A DNA stretch of 42,164 bases, from NCBI RefSeq assembly GCF_040151475.1, contig NZ_JBDKWG010000079.1:1-42164 (forward strand), written 5' to 3'. A model generated the notes under the pieces. That model was not told the origin of the DNA and searched no databases. It saw only the letters and a list, made by a program, of their open reading frames with translations. Below are positions 16,668 through 25,358 of the stretch, piece after piece; the first letter of the stretch is position 1; each line of letters opens with the position of its first letter. Origin of the DNA: CAXBNB01 sp040151475 (lineage in GTDB: Bacteria; Bacteroidota; Bacteroidia; Cytophagales; Cyclobacteriaceae). The position numbers and the translations under genes were made by a program.

Positions 16668-17576
16668 ATGAAAAAGACACATTTTTTATATTTCATAGCT
16701 GTAATATTCTTGGGCTTTACCGGTTGCAAAGAAGGTGCAAAAACAAAAAGAGTAGTGATAATAGGCTTAGATGGTTTTAGTGTTGAAGGCTTTAAAACTG
16801 CCAGACATCCTAATTTGGATAAATTACTGGCCGATGGAGTGTTGTCCCTGAATACCCGTACTGTGATGCCGTCTGTGACTTTACCGAATTGGACCAGTCA
16901 TTTAACCTCTGGAGGGCCTGAGCAGCATGGAGTTGTAGATAATGGTTGGAAAATTGATGATCATAAATTACCGCCTGTAGAAAAAGATGGAGCAGGGTAT
17001 TATCCATCTATTTTCAAAATACTAAAAGAGCAGGTTACAGAAATGAAAACAGCATATTACTACAATTGGAGTAGTTTGATCAATTCTATCAACAAGGAAT
17101 ATTTGGATGAGCACAATTTTGAAGAAAATGATGAATATTCTATAAATTATGGAAAAGCATTTGATTTTATTGTAGAGAATCAGGCGAACCCTACGCTGGT
17201 ATTTTTGTATTCTGTACATATTGATCATGCAGGGCACAACCACAAGTGGATGTCTCCCGAGTATATTACCGCAATAGAGGAGGTTGATGTTAAGATTGGT
17301 GAATTCATTGATAAGTTGAAGACAGAAGGTTTGTATGTTGATACTAATTTTTTACTGATTACTGATCATGGAGGTATAGGGAATGGCCATGGTGGGGTAA
17401 GTGTAAGGGAAATGGAAGTGCCCTGGGGTATTACCGGACCGGGCATTCGTAAAGGAAAATTAGAAGAACCCAATAGCAATGCCAATACTGCAATGGTTAT
17501 TTCATCTATGTTTGGTTGTAAGGATACACCAAAGTCCTGGATCGGGAATGTGCCCGAATCTATTTTCGAAAAATAA
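16668..17576 (+). CDS. Type I phosphodiesterase / nucleotide pyrophosphatase family lipoprotein
   Basis: The protein has 302 residues, with lipobox FTGC at 17-20. It belongs to the alkaline phosphatase superfamily. The first metal ligand is D35 in VVIIGLDGFS, and the probable nucleophile is T71 in SVTLPNWTSH. Further ligands are in SVHIDHAGHNH (about 183-193) and LITDHGGIGNGHGG (about 226-239). Relatives hydrolyse nucleotide pyrophosphates or phospholipid headgroups. It should act in the periplasm or on the outer membrane. At about 300 residues it is at the short end of the family, but all motif blocks are present. A palindromic terminator follows. Confidence 0.88.
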   Translation: MKKTHFLYFIAVIFLGFTGCKEGAKTKRVVIIGLDGFSVEGFKTARHPNLDKLLADGVLSLNTRTVMPSVTLPNWTSHLTSGGPEQHGVVDNGWKIDDHKLPPVEKDGAGYYPSIFKILKEQVTEMKTAYYYNWSSLINSINKEYLDEHNFEENDEYSINYGKAFDFIVENQANPTLVFLYSVHIDHAGHNHKWMSPEYITAIEEVDVKIGEFIDKLKTEGLYVDTNFLLITDHGGIGNGHGGVSVREMEVPWGITGPGIRKGKLEEPNSNANTAMVISSMFGCKDTPKSWIGNVPESIFEK

Positions 17577-17591
17577 AAAAAACAGACCATT

Positions 17592-17616
17592 GAAATTCTA
17601 TAGAATTTCCGTTTTT
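17592..17616 (+). terminator. Probable terminator after the phosphodiesterase gene
   Basis: The perfect palindrome GAAATTCTATAGAATTTC (17592-17609) is followed by CG and five T. The stem is AT-rich, so it is weaker than the other terminators in the window. Confidence 0.5.
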
Positions 17617-17799
17617 AGAGGAATAGTGAACTATATCATGAAATGAAGTTGATACAATCATTTTTCTAAAATTTCTTTTTGACTAACTTGACTCTGTGAA
17701 ATAAAAAATACGGGTCTTGTCGATGATCTTCCTTCCTTTGATAAGCTCGTTTGTACGTTTTTTTAAGCAGGAGGGAAGTCAATCTAAACTTTCAATATT

Positions 17800-17967
17800 A
17801 TGTCAATGATTTTGGTTCTTATCGCAGCAGCATTTGTAATATGGGCGCTGATCGATATATTTAAAAGTCGTATGGAGACAAGTAATAAAGTGCTCTGGTT
17901 TGCCGTAGTGATACTTTTTCCTCTGGTAGGTTCTGTTCTTTACTATTTTGTAGCCAGAGATAAGTAG
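17800..17967 (+). CDS. 55-residue PLDc_N-type membrane protein
   Basis: ATG at 17800, TAG at 17965. Two membrane helices (about 3-20 and 32-50) flank FKSRMETSNKVLW, and the C-terminal half ends LFPLVGSVLYYFVARDK. This is the pattern of the phospholipase D N-terminal membrane domain (PLDc_N), which in Bacteroidota often occurs as a free-standing small protein without the catalytic part. Its role is unknown. It is monocistronic: a weak terminator lies before it and a hairpin terminator after it. Confidence 0.8.
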   Translation: MSMILVLIAAAFVIWALIDIFKSRMETSNKVLWFAVVILFPLVGSVLYYFVARDK

Positions 17968-17978
17968 AAATCAATTTC

Positions 17979-18014
17979 CAATTCTCTTTATAAATCATAG
18001 AGAGAATTGATTTT
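17979..18014. terminator. Hairpin terminator between PLDc_N gene and PAP2 gene
   Basis: The stem CAATTCTCT (17979-17987) / AGAGAATTG (18001-18009) encloses a 13-base loop, with a T-rich tail on the plus strand (ttttattt from 18011). It separates two converging genes, and the minus-strand tail (gaaattg) is less U-rich. Confidence 0.6.
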
Positions 18015-18654
18015 ATTTGTGCTTACTATCCAGTTTGGAAAGAGGATATGAAAGCAACGCACAAGCAATGAAAAAACAAGTAACTCCTAAAAAACTTCCG
18101 GCAAATATATCCTGAACAAAATGCTGAGAAAGGTAAACCCGGGAGTAGGCTCCTATGATGGCACACACACCAAAAGTAATCTGTAGTCCTTTATTGTTTC
18201 GGAAAATGTAGGCCAGTAATATAAAAAGAGCAAATGTAGTAGCTGAATGACCCGAAGGGAATGAATGAATGTGCGCCATTTCTACATCAGGAATCAAATA
18301 GAGTACATCTTCTCCTATTACCCTTACTGGCCGTGGTGATTTAGCAAATACAATTCGCTTAAAAAACTGTACACTGGCTGGTACGAGTAGGAAAGTTACT
18401 GCTCCGGTTAAAAAATTAGTGAGTATATTTTTCCGATAAAAAATAAGAACTAGTGGAATGGCTACCGCTGGAAATATGCCATCACCAATATGGGTGTATG
18501 TTTTAAAAAACCAGTCGAAAAAGGGAGAGTGAAATTGATTGAGGAATAAATGAAGCTCTATTTTTTCGAAAGATAATATGAAAATCGAACAGGTGAAAAA
18601 AAAGAGAAGGGTTGTCAGTATAAAAGGCGACAATTCCTTGAAGAAATACTTCAT
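18013..18654 (-). CDS. PAP2-family membrane phosphatase
   Basis: The protein has 213 residues and about six membrane helices. The three PAP2 blocks are present: K99...RP109 (a Bacteroidota-style longer spacing, KRIVFAKSPRP), S131-FPSGHS (catalytic acid His136), and S171-RVYLSQHFVQD (nucleophile His178, Asp182). Such enzymes dephosphorylate lipid phosphates such as undecaprenyl pyrophosphate, phosphatidic acid or PGP on the outer face of the inner membrane. The substrate cannot be decided from the sequence. The gene is monocistronic, and the upstream metallophosphatase has the same orientation with a 91-base gap. Confidence 0.88.
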   Translation of the reverse strand: MKYFFKELSPFILTTLLFFFTCSIFILSFEKIELHLFLNQFHSPFFDWFFKTYTHIGDGIFPAVAIPLVLIFYRKNILTNFLTGAVTFLLVPASVQFFKRIVFAKSPRPVRVIGEDVLYLIPDVEMAHIHSFPSGHSATTFALFILLAYIFRNNKGLQITFGVCAIIGAYSRVYLSQHFVQDIFAGSFLGVTCFFIACALLSYPLSKLDSKHK

Positions 18655-18745
18655 ATTTTACTTAGGTTGTTTGGTTTTATGAGGTGTAAATTTCCCAATT
18701 GACGTAAAGTTAGTTGAATTGTTGATCCTTCACTTTATCTAAATA

Positions 18746-19954
18746 TTAAGACTTTAAAATATATTCTCCCACTTTATTGCCACTATCATCGATCATTTGT
18801 ATTTCAAGTTTATCTTGGTTGGCCTGGAGATTTGTAATTGTTCTGGTGCCTGTTTTGGGGCCACCTCCTATTATTATAGGATATGAGTGTTCTTCGCCAG
18901 ATAAATGAACACCGTATTTATGTGTGTGGCCTGATATAACCAGATCCACTTTGTATTGATCAAATAATGGGCTGAATACTTTTCTACAGTGCATGGTGCC
19001 ATGCCAATCTCCGGAATAAAAAGGTGGAATGTGCATGAATACAACTTTATACTTCGCACTGGTGTATTCTGGTTTCTGCATTTCCTTTTCAAGCCATGCA
19101 GCTTGTTTTTCTCTAAAGGAATCAAAATCGACTATACCGGCATATACTTCAGCGTCATCCGGCTTGTCTTCTCCGGTATCCAGAAAAGTGAAATGTACTG
19201 GCCCCCAATTGAAAGCAAAATAATATTGATCCGTTGGGTAAGAAAAATAATTTTTTAATTCAGCTCTAAACTTTCCCCTTGTTTCATGATTTCCTCTCAA
19301 CATTAGAAATGGTTTGCTCTTTGCAAATAAGTCGGCACAGGGTGTTAAAAGATTATTGATTACCTGAGCTTCATCTTCCTCATAGTCGAACATGTCACCA
19401 TTGAGTAATACAAAATCAAAAGGCTTATCTCCATTGACTTTTAGCAATTCCCCAAATGAGTATGGCCTGTCATGTATGTCATTAAAAATGACACATTTGA
19501 CTTCTTGTTCTTCTGCTGGTCGGGTTTTAAATGAAAATACTTCAGATTCAATAGTGGATCCATATTGCAGATCGTAGGGTTTAAAGATTGTTATTTCTTT
19601 TGAAACTACCCTATATTTATATTCTGTATTAGGTTCCAGGTTAGCTAGTTTGATGCAATTCACCCGATTGTAAGCCTTGACAAATCCATCTGAAATTGTA
19701 TGAGCCTTATTTCCCAAATTCTGCTCACCAAATTGCACCCAACTGTAGGCTTGTTTATTGGTAACAAACATGATATCGACTGAAGTGGGTGTTAGCGACT
19801 GTAAATAAGGTGGTGTAAGAAAACTGTGCTCTGTTGTACTATCCTCTTCTTTGGCCAGAACTCCTGATATAGGTGCTACACCAAATGTAGCTAACGCACT
19901 TACTTTAGTCGCATTCTTTATAAATTTCCTTCTACTATTATTGCTTTCGTTCAT
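18746..19954 (-). CDS. Exported calcineurin-like metallophosphoesterase with TAT signal
   Basis: The protein has 402 residues. The twin-arginine signal is S-R8-R9-K-F-I with a hydrophobic stretch to about residue 32. A fibronectin-like purple-acid-phosphatase N-terminal domain follows (about 45-150: PYLQSLTPTSVDIMFVT, NLEPNTEYKYRV). The metallophosphoesterase domain then has its full motif set: VIFNDIHD, LLNGDMFDY, LRGNHETRG, VFMHIPPFYSG and VISGHTHKYG. It should bind two metal ions and act after folded export. The substrate is unknown; phosphate monoesters or diesters are equally likely. Two direct copies of CCTAACCT at 20005-20020, about 50 bases upstream, might be a regulator site. Confidence 0.9.
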   Translation of the reverse strand: MNESNNSRRKFIKNATKVSALATFGVAPISGVLAKEEDSTTEHSFLTPPYLQSLTPTSVDIMFVTNKQAYSWVQFGEQNLGNKAHTISDGFVKAYNRVNCIKLANLEPNTEYKYRVVSKEITIFKPYDLQYGSTIESEVFSFKTRPAEEQEVKCVIFNDIHDRPYSFGELLKVNGDKPFDFVLLNGDMFDYEEDEAQVINNLLTPCADLFAKSKPFLMLRGNHETRGKFRAELKNYFSYPTDQYYFAFNWGPVHFTFLDTGEDKPDDAEVYAGIVDFDSFREKQAAWLEKEMQKPEYTSAKYKVVFMHIPPFYSGDWHGTMHCRKVFSPLFDQYKVDLVISGHTHKYGVHLSGEEHSYPIIIGGGPKTGTRTITNLQANQDKLEIQMIDDSGNKVGEYILKS

Positions 19955-20090
19955 TTCACTTTCTTAAATTGATTGTAGGTAGCAAGTACAAAACTTTTTT
20001 AAGACCTAACCTCCTAACCTGAGAAGTATAAATCGGCAAAATCTGAATTAAACATTTTACGAATTATATGTTGTGTAGAGTATGAAAAAC

Positions 20091-20116
20091 AAAACCATCC
20101 CTTATGGGATGGTTTT
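20091..20116 (-). terminator. Terminator of the tgt-lptF/G-eamA operon
   Basis: A perfect 11-bp stem AAAACCATCCC (20091-20101) / GGGATGGTTTT (20106-20116) has a four-base loop. On the minus strand it is followed by gtttttc, giving a U-rich tail. Confidence 0.8.
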
Positions 20117-20207
20117 CAGAAATTAGGTCAGTCTGAATTTTATATTCAAGCTTACAAGATAGGAAATATTTTAATTTTATCAAATTCCTGTCATTTGATT
20201 GGTTTCT

Positions 20208-21122
20208 TTAGAATGCTTTCAACGATCTTCTTCTATCGTAAGAAGATAGCACAGGATACAGCAAGACAGAGCAGAGAATTATGGCGGTACCCCAATAAAA
20301 GCTCGTTCCCATTCTTTCATCGTCTTTGAATATTATTACCGCCAGCAGGATACCATATACGGGCTCCAGATTGATAGTAAGTGTCATAGCAAAAGCTGAT
20401 AATTTGTGCATCAGTTTGATAGAACTGGAATATGCGTAAACCGTACAAGCCAGAGATAAAATCAACAAACAGATGGTATCTGATAGGTTTAGTGACAATT
20501 GTATTGAGTTATCAGTAATGATAAAGCCATAGATTGGCAGGAACAATAGTACAAATAGAAAAGCACCCAGCATTTGATAAAAGCTGATCACAAAATGGTC
20601 TCTTTTTTTAACCAATCGACTATTGATTATCATAAATACGGATGCCAAAAAGCCAGATAATACAGCTATCAGGAAGCCAATGTATTGGTCAATAACAGCA
20701 TCGAATACTACAGAAATACCGATGATGGCTACAATACCTAAAACTATTTCATAAATTTTAATTTTTCTCCTGGACATAATAGGATCGATGAGGCTTGTCC
20801 AAAGAGAGGAAGTGGCCATTCCGGCAAGACAAATGGATATATTAGAGACTCTGGCAGATAAAAAAAAGAGTACCCAATGAAGAGCAATTATGCTCCCTGT
20901 TCCAAAAATTGTTGCAAAGTTTTTTTTATCAATGGATAATGAAAGGCCCTTTAGTTTGATAATTACAAAGAGTGAAATACAGGTGAAAAGGGTACGGTAA
21001 AACACGATTTCTAATGACGGAATTGAAATCAATTTTCCGAGAATGGCAGTAAAACTCCATACAAATACCAGGAAATGCAGGTGAAGATAAGGCCTGAATA
21101 AAGAAGGATGGGAATCTGTCAT
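20208..21122 (-). CDS. EamA/DMT-superfamily transporter
   Basis: The protein has 304 residues and ten predicted membrane helices in two EamA repeats (about 8-145 and 150-290). Typical stretches include FVWSFTAILGKLISIPSLEIVFYRTLFTC and NLEPVYGILLAVIIFKDDE. Family members move small metabolites or drugs; the substrate is not predictable. The start lies nine bases after the stop of the LptF/G gene, so it is the last gene of a three-gene operon with tgt, ending at a strong terminator. Confidence 0.88.
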   Translation of the reverse strand: MTDSHPSLFRPYLHLHFLVFVWSFTAILGKLISIPSLEIVFYRTLFTCISLFVIIKLKGLSLSIDKKNFATIFGTGSIIALHWVLFFLSARVSNISICLAGMATSSLWTSLIDPIMSRRKIKIYEIVLGIVAIIGISVVFDAVIDQYIGFLIAVLSGFLASVFMIINSRLVKKRDHFVISFYQMLGAFLFVLLFLPIYGFIITDNSIQLSLNLSDTICLLILSLACTVYAYSSSIKLMHKLSAFAMTLTINLEPVYGILLAVIIFKDDERMGTSFYWGTAIILCSVLLYPVLSSYDRRRSLKAF

Positions 21123-21131
21123 CTCTAAAAA

Positions 21132-22208
21132 TTATCGGGGAACAAATCGATACAGAATCAATCCGGCAATAAGTCCAATAATGTTTGGCATCCAGATAGC
21201 CAGAATGTTGTTAGAGATTGATCCGGCTTCCGCTATGGCCTTTGCAAGTACGAACATTATCAGGTAGATGAAAGCGATCAGGAAGCCGAGAGCTACTTTG
21301 AATCCGGTTCCGCCTCTTGATTTTTCGGCAGACACACTGATGCCTATCAGTGTAAGAATGATGACAGCATAGGGCAGCATGTATCTGATGTACTTTTCTA
21401 TCTCATACACCTCTACTTCATCCGAACTGCGGCTCTTCAATATTGCAATGTATTCATTGAGTTCATCAATGGTAAGTGCCTCATTCAATCTGTATTTGTA
21501 AGCAAAGTCTTCAGGTTTTATATTTAACAAAGTATCCAGCTTTTCTCCGGTTTCGTATTCTTCTCCGAAATCTTTTATTGTTCTTCTATTCCAGTTTTGC
21601 AATTCCCACTTTCTTGTGAGGGTATCCCATTTCATTTTTTCGGCAGTCAATTTTTGAACCAATTCCTGTTCTTTTATTCTCTCCAGTGTTACTTTAAATG
21701 CAATATCAGAGCGGTTGTTATATCGCTGGAAATAAAGAAAGTCAGTCTCGTTGAGTTGCATGTGAACATCTCTCTCATTGAAATAGAAAGGTTTTTCAAG
21801 ATATTCTACTTCAAACCCCAGCCGGATTTTATTTAGGTCGGGAAGCCACCATCCATTGAGGTAAAAACTGACAATAGCTATCATAGAAGCCCCAAGAAAA
21901 TAGGGAAACATCATACGCCTGAAACTAATGCCATTTGAAAGAATGGCTATGATTTCAGTACGTACAGCCAGATTTGCTGTAACCAATACTGCTGCAATAA
22001 AAACAGTAATAGGAGTGATGAGCCCTGCAATAAAAGGGATAAAAGTCAGATAGTATTTTAAAATTTCTCTCCCGGGTACTTCATAATCTATGAATTTGTA
22101 ATTTTTTTCTGTAAAATCAATAACAACTATGATAGTGACTAAGACCAAGACCACAAAGGCAAATGTGGTAAGGAATTTTTTCAATATGTACTTGTCAATT
22201 AATTTCAA
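21132..22208 (-). CDS. LptF/LptG-family permease of the LPS export system
   Basis: The protein has 358 residues, the normal length. Three N-terminal membrane helices (about 11-31, 52-75, 98-118; MKLIDKYILKKFLTTFAFVV is typical) come first, then a periplasmic jelly-roll of about 140 residues, then three C-terminal helices (about 265-355). LptF and LptG form the membrane channel that hands lipopolysaccharide from the inner membrane to the Lpt bridge, powered by LptB. In Bacteroidota the copy next to tgt is usually called LptG/YjgQ, but I cannot separate F from G here. It follows tgt by 31 bases, in a gene order I recall as common in this phylum. Confidence 0.9.
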   Translation of the reverse strand: MKLIDKYILKKFLTTFAFVVLVLVTIIVVIDFTEKNYKFIDYEVPGREILKYYLTFIPFIAGLITPITVFIAAVLVTANLAVRTEIIAILSNGISFRRMMFPYFLGASMIAIVSFYLNGWWLPDLNKIRLGFEVEYLEKPFYFNERDVHMQLNETDFLYFQRYNNRSDIAFKVTLERIKEQELVQKLTAEKMKWDTLTRKWELQNWNRRTIKDFGEEYETGEKLDTLLNIKPEDFAYKYRLNEALTIDELNEYIAILKSRSSDEVEVYEIEKYIRYMLPYAVIILTLIGISVSAEKSRGGTGFKVALGFLIAFIYLIMFVLAKAIAEAGSISNNILAIWMPNIIGLIAGLILYRFVPR

Positions 22209-22239
22209 TTTTCTCTCTTAATATTCTATTTCAAGAATG

Positions 22240-23370
22240 TTACAATTTTCTCTCCAACTTCGGTAAAATGGCATTCTTCCAGGTAGAGAAAGTCCCATTT
22301 ATAATATTTTTTCTTGCTTCTTTTACCAGCCAAAGGTAGAACGTAAGGTTGTGCAAACTGGCTATTTGCGCACCTAATATTTCCTTACTAATAATCAAAT
22401 GCCTAAGGTATGCTTTATGATAGCTTACATCTACATAGCTCCCAAGATTAACATCTATAGGAGAGAAGTCATCTTTCCATTTTTCGTTTTTGATATTGAT
22501 AATGCCTTCTGAAGTAAATAACATACCATTACGTGCATTTCTTGTAGGCATGACACAATCAAACATATCAACCCCCAAGGCTATACATTCAATGATGTTT
22601 GCTGGTGTACCAACCCCCATGAGGTATCGGGGTTTGTCTTTTGGCAATATGTTGCAAACCAGATCGGTCATTTTATACATCATTTCGGCAGGTTCACCTA
22701 CGGACAATCCACCAATGGCATTGCCTTCTCGTCCAAATGAAGCAATTGCTTCAGCGGATTGCGTGCGCAAATCCTTGTAAGTGCTCCCTTGAACTATTGG
22801 AAAAAAAGTCTGGTCATAGCCATAAAGCGGCTCTGTACTATCAAATCGATCGCAGCATCTTTTCAGCCAACGGTGTGTCATGTGCATAGAATCTTCGGCA
22901 TATTTTCTTTCACATGGAAAAGGAGTACATTCGTCAAAAGCCATCATAATGTCAGCTCCAATAGTGCGTTGGATATCCATTACCACTTCAGGGCTAAATA
23001 CATGTCGGGAACCATCTATGTGCGACTGAAATGTAACACCTTCTTCTTTGATTTTTCGTTTTTCAGAAAGGGAATAGACCTGATAGCCACCACTGTCCGT
23101 CAGTATTGGTTTGTCCCACCCATTGAATTTATGAAGCCCTCCTGCTTCTTTGATGATGTCTAAACCTGGTCTGAGATACAAGTGATAAGTATTTCCCAAA
23201 ATAATCTGAGCTTTTATATCTTCTTTGAGTTCTCTTTGTTGCACCGCTTTTACTGTACCTGCAGTACCTACAGGCATAAAAATCGGAGTTTCTATTTCTC
23301 CATGTGCTGTGGTTATTTTACCCGCTCTTGCTTTGGATTGGGCATCAGTTTTTGTTAATTCAAATTCCAT
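22240..23370 (-). CDS. tgt: tRNA-guanine transglycosylase (queuosine pathway)
   Basis: The ATG at 23370 gives 376 residues (MEFELTKTDAQSKARAG), matching the family; an in-frame extension to 23427 has no homology feel. The active site is intact: D92 in LTDSGGYQVYSL (general base), GGLSVGEP, and the nucleophile D271 in MFDCVMPTRNARNG. The enzyme swaps guanine 34 for preQ1 in Asn, Asp, His and Tyr tRNAs. The zinc site is unusual: where most bacterial enzymes read CxCxxC, this one reads L309-G-S311-YV-D314. I recall similar loss in other Bacteroidota. It is first in an operon with lptF/G and eamA. Confidence 0.95.
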   Translation of the reverse strand: MEFELTKTDAQSKARAGKITTAHGEIETPIFMPVGTAGTVKAVQQRELKEDIKAQIILGNTYHLYLRPGLDIIKEAGGLHKFNGWDKPILTDSGGYQVYSLSEKRKIKEEGVTFQSHIDGSRHVFSPEVVMDIQRTIGADIMMAFDECTPFPCERKYAEDSMHMTHRWLKRCCDRFDSTEPLYGYDQTFFPIVQGSTYKDLRTQSAEAIASFGREGNAIGGLSVGEPAEMMYKMTDLVCNILPKDKPRYLMGVGTPANIIECIALGVDMFDCVMPTRNARNGMLFTSEGIINIKNEKWKDDFSPIDVNLGSYVDVSYHKAYLRHLIISKEILGAQIASLHNLTFYLWLVKEARKNIINGTFSTWKNAILPKLERKL

Positions 23371-23378
23371 ATTCGCCG

Positions 23379-23411
23379 CAAAAATATGTCGAATCGGAAC
23401 CAATTGCACAA
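23379..23411 (-). promoter_or_regulatory. Probable promoter of tgt
   Basis: The -7 box TATTTTTG (minus strand, 23379-23386) is a full consensus match, with a TTG 22 bases upstream (23409-23411). Its 3' end is only nine bases before the tgt ATG, so the mRNA would be nearly leaderless. Confidence 0.45.
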
Positions 23412-23482
23412 TCAATGCTATGAACAATTGGCTTTATTTTATTTATTCGTAAGTCTATGTATGGTCAATTGATGCAGAATTA

Positions 23483-23490
23483 TATCTTTG
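23483..23490 (+). promoter_or_regulatory. -7 promoter box for the glycosyltransferase/sigma operon
   Basis: TATCTTTG is a full match to TAnnTTTG and lies 31 bases before the start codon. No good TTG lies at the right distance upstream, so the -33 element is unclear. Confidence 0.45.
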
Positions 23491-23521
23491 CACGCTTTTA
23501 AAACTAACCCTGTTTTATAGA

Positions 23522-24631
23522 ATGATTGAAATAATTTTCATCCTTTTTCTGATAGCAGCATCTGTCCAGACAATTTATTGGCTATTCTTTGCCGTAAGCA
23601 TATTGAGCCATAAGTTGGATAGGGGTGTCAATGCTCAGAATGCTTCAGCTATTTCGATCATTATTTGTGCATATAATGACTTGGAAAATCTTAAAAAGCT
23701 CTTGCCCAACCTGTATCAGCAGGAGTATAGTGACTATGAAATTATTGTGGTGAATGACAAGTCTAATGATGGAACGTATGATTTTTTACTAGAGGAAAGT
23801 AAAGTCAATCCACTATTGAAGATGGTGGACATTGACCGTACACCTGATCATATCAATTCTAAAAAATATGCGATTACTCTCGGCGTGAAAGTGGCGAAGT
23901 ATGAACGATTACTGTTTACAGATGCTGATTGTATTCCTGCTTCTGATCAGTGGGTAAAATCAATGGCCGATAGTTTTGAAGATAAAACTCATTTTGCTTT
24001 GGGGTATTCACAGTTCAAAAGTGAACCGGGGTTTGTCAATACTTTTAGCCGGTATGAAACTCAGATGACTGGCATGTTGTACAATTCTTTTGCCATAGCT
24101 GGTAATCCATATATGGGAGTGGGCAGAAATATGGCTTACAACAAATCCGTTTTTTTTGAGAATAACGGGTTTAATCAATTTCAGAAAATATTGGGAGGCG
24201 ATGATGATTTGTTTGTCAATCAGTACGCAAATGGGGCAAACACTGAGGTTTGTCTTGGAAAGGATGCTCTGGTTTGGTCTTACAGTAAGAAAACAATCCC
24301 GGATTATTTTAAGCAAAAGTTAAGACATATTTCCGTAAGTAAATATTATAATACTAAAGATAAATTGTTACTTGGGTTGTATTCTTTAAGTCACCTTTTG
24401 TTTTGGTTTGCATTTATTATTTTAGCGGTAGCAAACTATTTTCCCGAATTTGTATTTGGAGTGTTAGCAATAAGGCTAATTTTAAATGGTTTAATTGTAA
24501 ATAGTATATCTAAAAAATTTGGAGAACGTATTGTAATTTGGTCGTTACCCATAATAGATTTCGTTTATAGCGTTTATTTATTGATAATGGGTTTTGCCAC
24601 ACTCAGCACAAAAAAGGTTACATGGAGTTAA
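23522..24631 (+). CDS. Family 2 glycosyltransferase, membrane-bound
   Basis: The protein has 369 residues. An N-terminal membrane helix (about 3-26) is followed by the GT-A catalytic domain: SIIICAYNDLENL (45-57), IIVVNDKSNDGT (74-85), the DxD motif D134-A-D136, GGDDDLF (225-231) and the acceptor-side QKLRHISVSKYY. Two or three C-terminal membrane helices (about 280-365) complete the processive-type layout. It transfers a sugar from a nucleotide donor to a lipid or polysaccharide acceptor at the cytoplasmic face; donor and product are unknown. Its last ten bases overlap the sigma factor gene, so the two are probably translated together. Confidence 0.9.
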   Translation: MIEIIFILFLIAASVQTIYWLFFAVSILSHKLDRGVNAQNASAISIIICAYNDLENLKKLLPNLYQQEYSDYEIIVVNDKSNDGTYDFLLEESKVNPLLKMVDIDRTPDHINSKKYAITLGVKVAKYERLLFTDADCIPASDQWVKSMADSFEDKTHFALGYSQFKSEPGFVNTFSRYETQMTGMLYNSFAIAGNPYMGVGRNMAYNKSVFFENNGFNQFQKILGGDDDLFVNQYANGANTEVCLGKDALVWSYSKKTIPDYFKQKLRHISVSKYYNTKDKLLLGLYSLSHLLFWFAFIILAVANYFPEFVFGVLAIRLILNGLIVNSISKKFGERIVIWSLPIIDFVYSVYLLIMGFATLSTKKVTWS

Positions 24632-25230
24632 AAAAACAATTCTCGGAAAAAGCACTCAAGGACTTTAAATTGATCGACCATGCGGTAAATGATGGTGACG
24701 AACAATCATTTGCAGAATTAATGGACAGGTACAAGAGACCTGTGTATCACATGATTCTGAAAATGGTAAGAAATATAGATGATGCGGAAGACCTGACTAT
24801 GGAAGCTTTCGCCAAGGCTTTTAAAAACCTACATAAATTCAAGAAAGACTATACGTTCAGTACCTGGCTTTTCAGGATTGCCACCAACAATGCCATTGAT
24901 TTTATCAGAAAGAAGAAGCTGGATACGTTTAGCCTTAATACGTCATTCAAAGATGATGGCGGAGAGCCTGTAAATATAGATGTGGAAGACCATAACCTGA
25001 ATCCACAGGAAGAAACCATCAAAGATCAGAAGATAGAATTGGTGCAAATGTTTGTGACCAAACTACCACCAAAATACCAGCGATTGGTTCGCTTGAGGTA
25101 TTTTGATGAATTGTCTTATGATGAAATAGCCAAGACATTGGATGCTCCACTTGGAACAGTTAAGGCACAACTTCACCGGGCAAGGGAATTGATGTATGAT
25201 TTGGTGAAGGATAAAAAGCAGCACATTTAA
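24622..25230 (+). CDS. ECF-type RNA polymerase sigma factor
   Basis: The protein has 202 residues. Sigma region 2 (about 28-98) contains LMDRYKRPVYHMILKMVRNIDDAEDLTMEAFAKAF and STWLFRIATNNAIDFIRKKK. Region 4 (about 142-195) contains LPPKYQRLVRLRYFDELSYDEIAKTLDAPLGTVKAQLHRAREL. The two are joined by an acidic linker rich in Asp and Glu. No anti-sigma factor gene lies next to it, unlike many ECF pairs. Constitutive ECF-like sigmas of this type are common in Cytophagales, and the regulon is unknown. The start codon lies inside the end of the glycosyltransferase gene. Confidence 0.9.
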   Translation: MELKKQFSEKALKDFKLIDHAVNDGDEQSFAELMDRYKRPVYHMILKMVRNIDDAEDLTMEAFAKAFKNLHKFKKDYTFSTWLFRIATNNAIDFIRKKKLDTFSLNTSFKDDGGEPVNIDVEDHNLNPQEETIKDQKIELVQMFVTKLPPKYQRLVRLRYFDELSYDEIAKTLDAPLGTVKAQLHRARELMYDLVKDKKQHI

Positions 25231-25358
25231 TAAAGACTGACAAAAGGACTCAGTGATAATACTCCATCTAATGGATATATGATCAGTATATGACTTAGTA
25301 AAAGGTCGTGTAAATATGTTTTAACCTCAATTGGTTAAACGCCACATTTCAAAATCTC

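Noticed and set aside
18013..18654. Assigning the PAP2 protein as undecaprenyl pyrophosphatase
   Set aside because: All motifs are generic to PAP2. Nothing in the sequence or neighbours fixes the substrate.
20005..20020. Direct repeat CCTAACCT twice, upstream of the metallophosphatase
   Set aside because: It could be a regulator half-site pair, but eight-base repeats arise easily by chance and no partner site was found.
23371..23427. N-terminal extension of Tgt to 23427
   Set aside because: Family members begin at MEFEL-like sequence, and the extension covers the promoter box.
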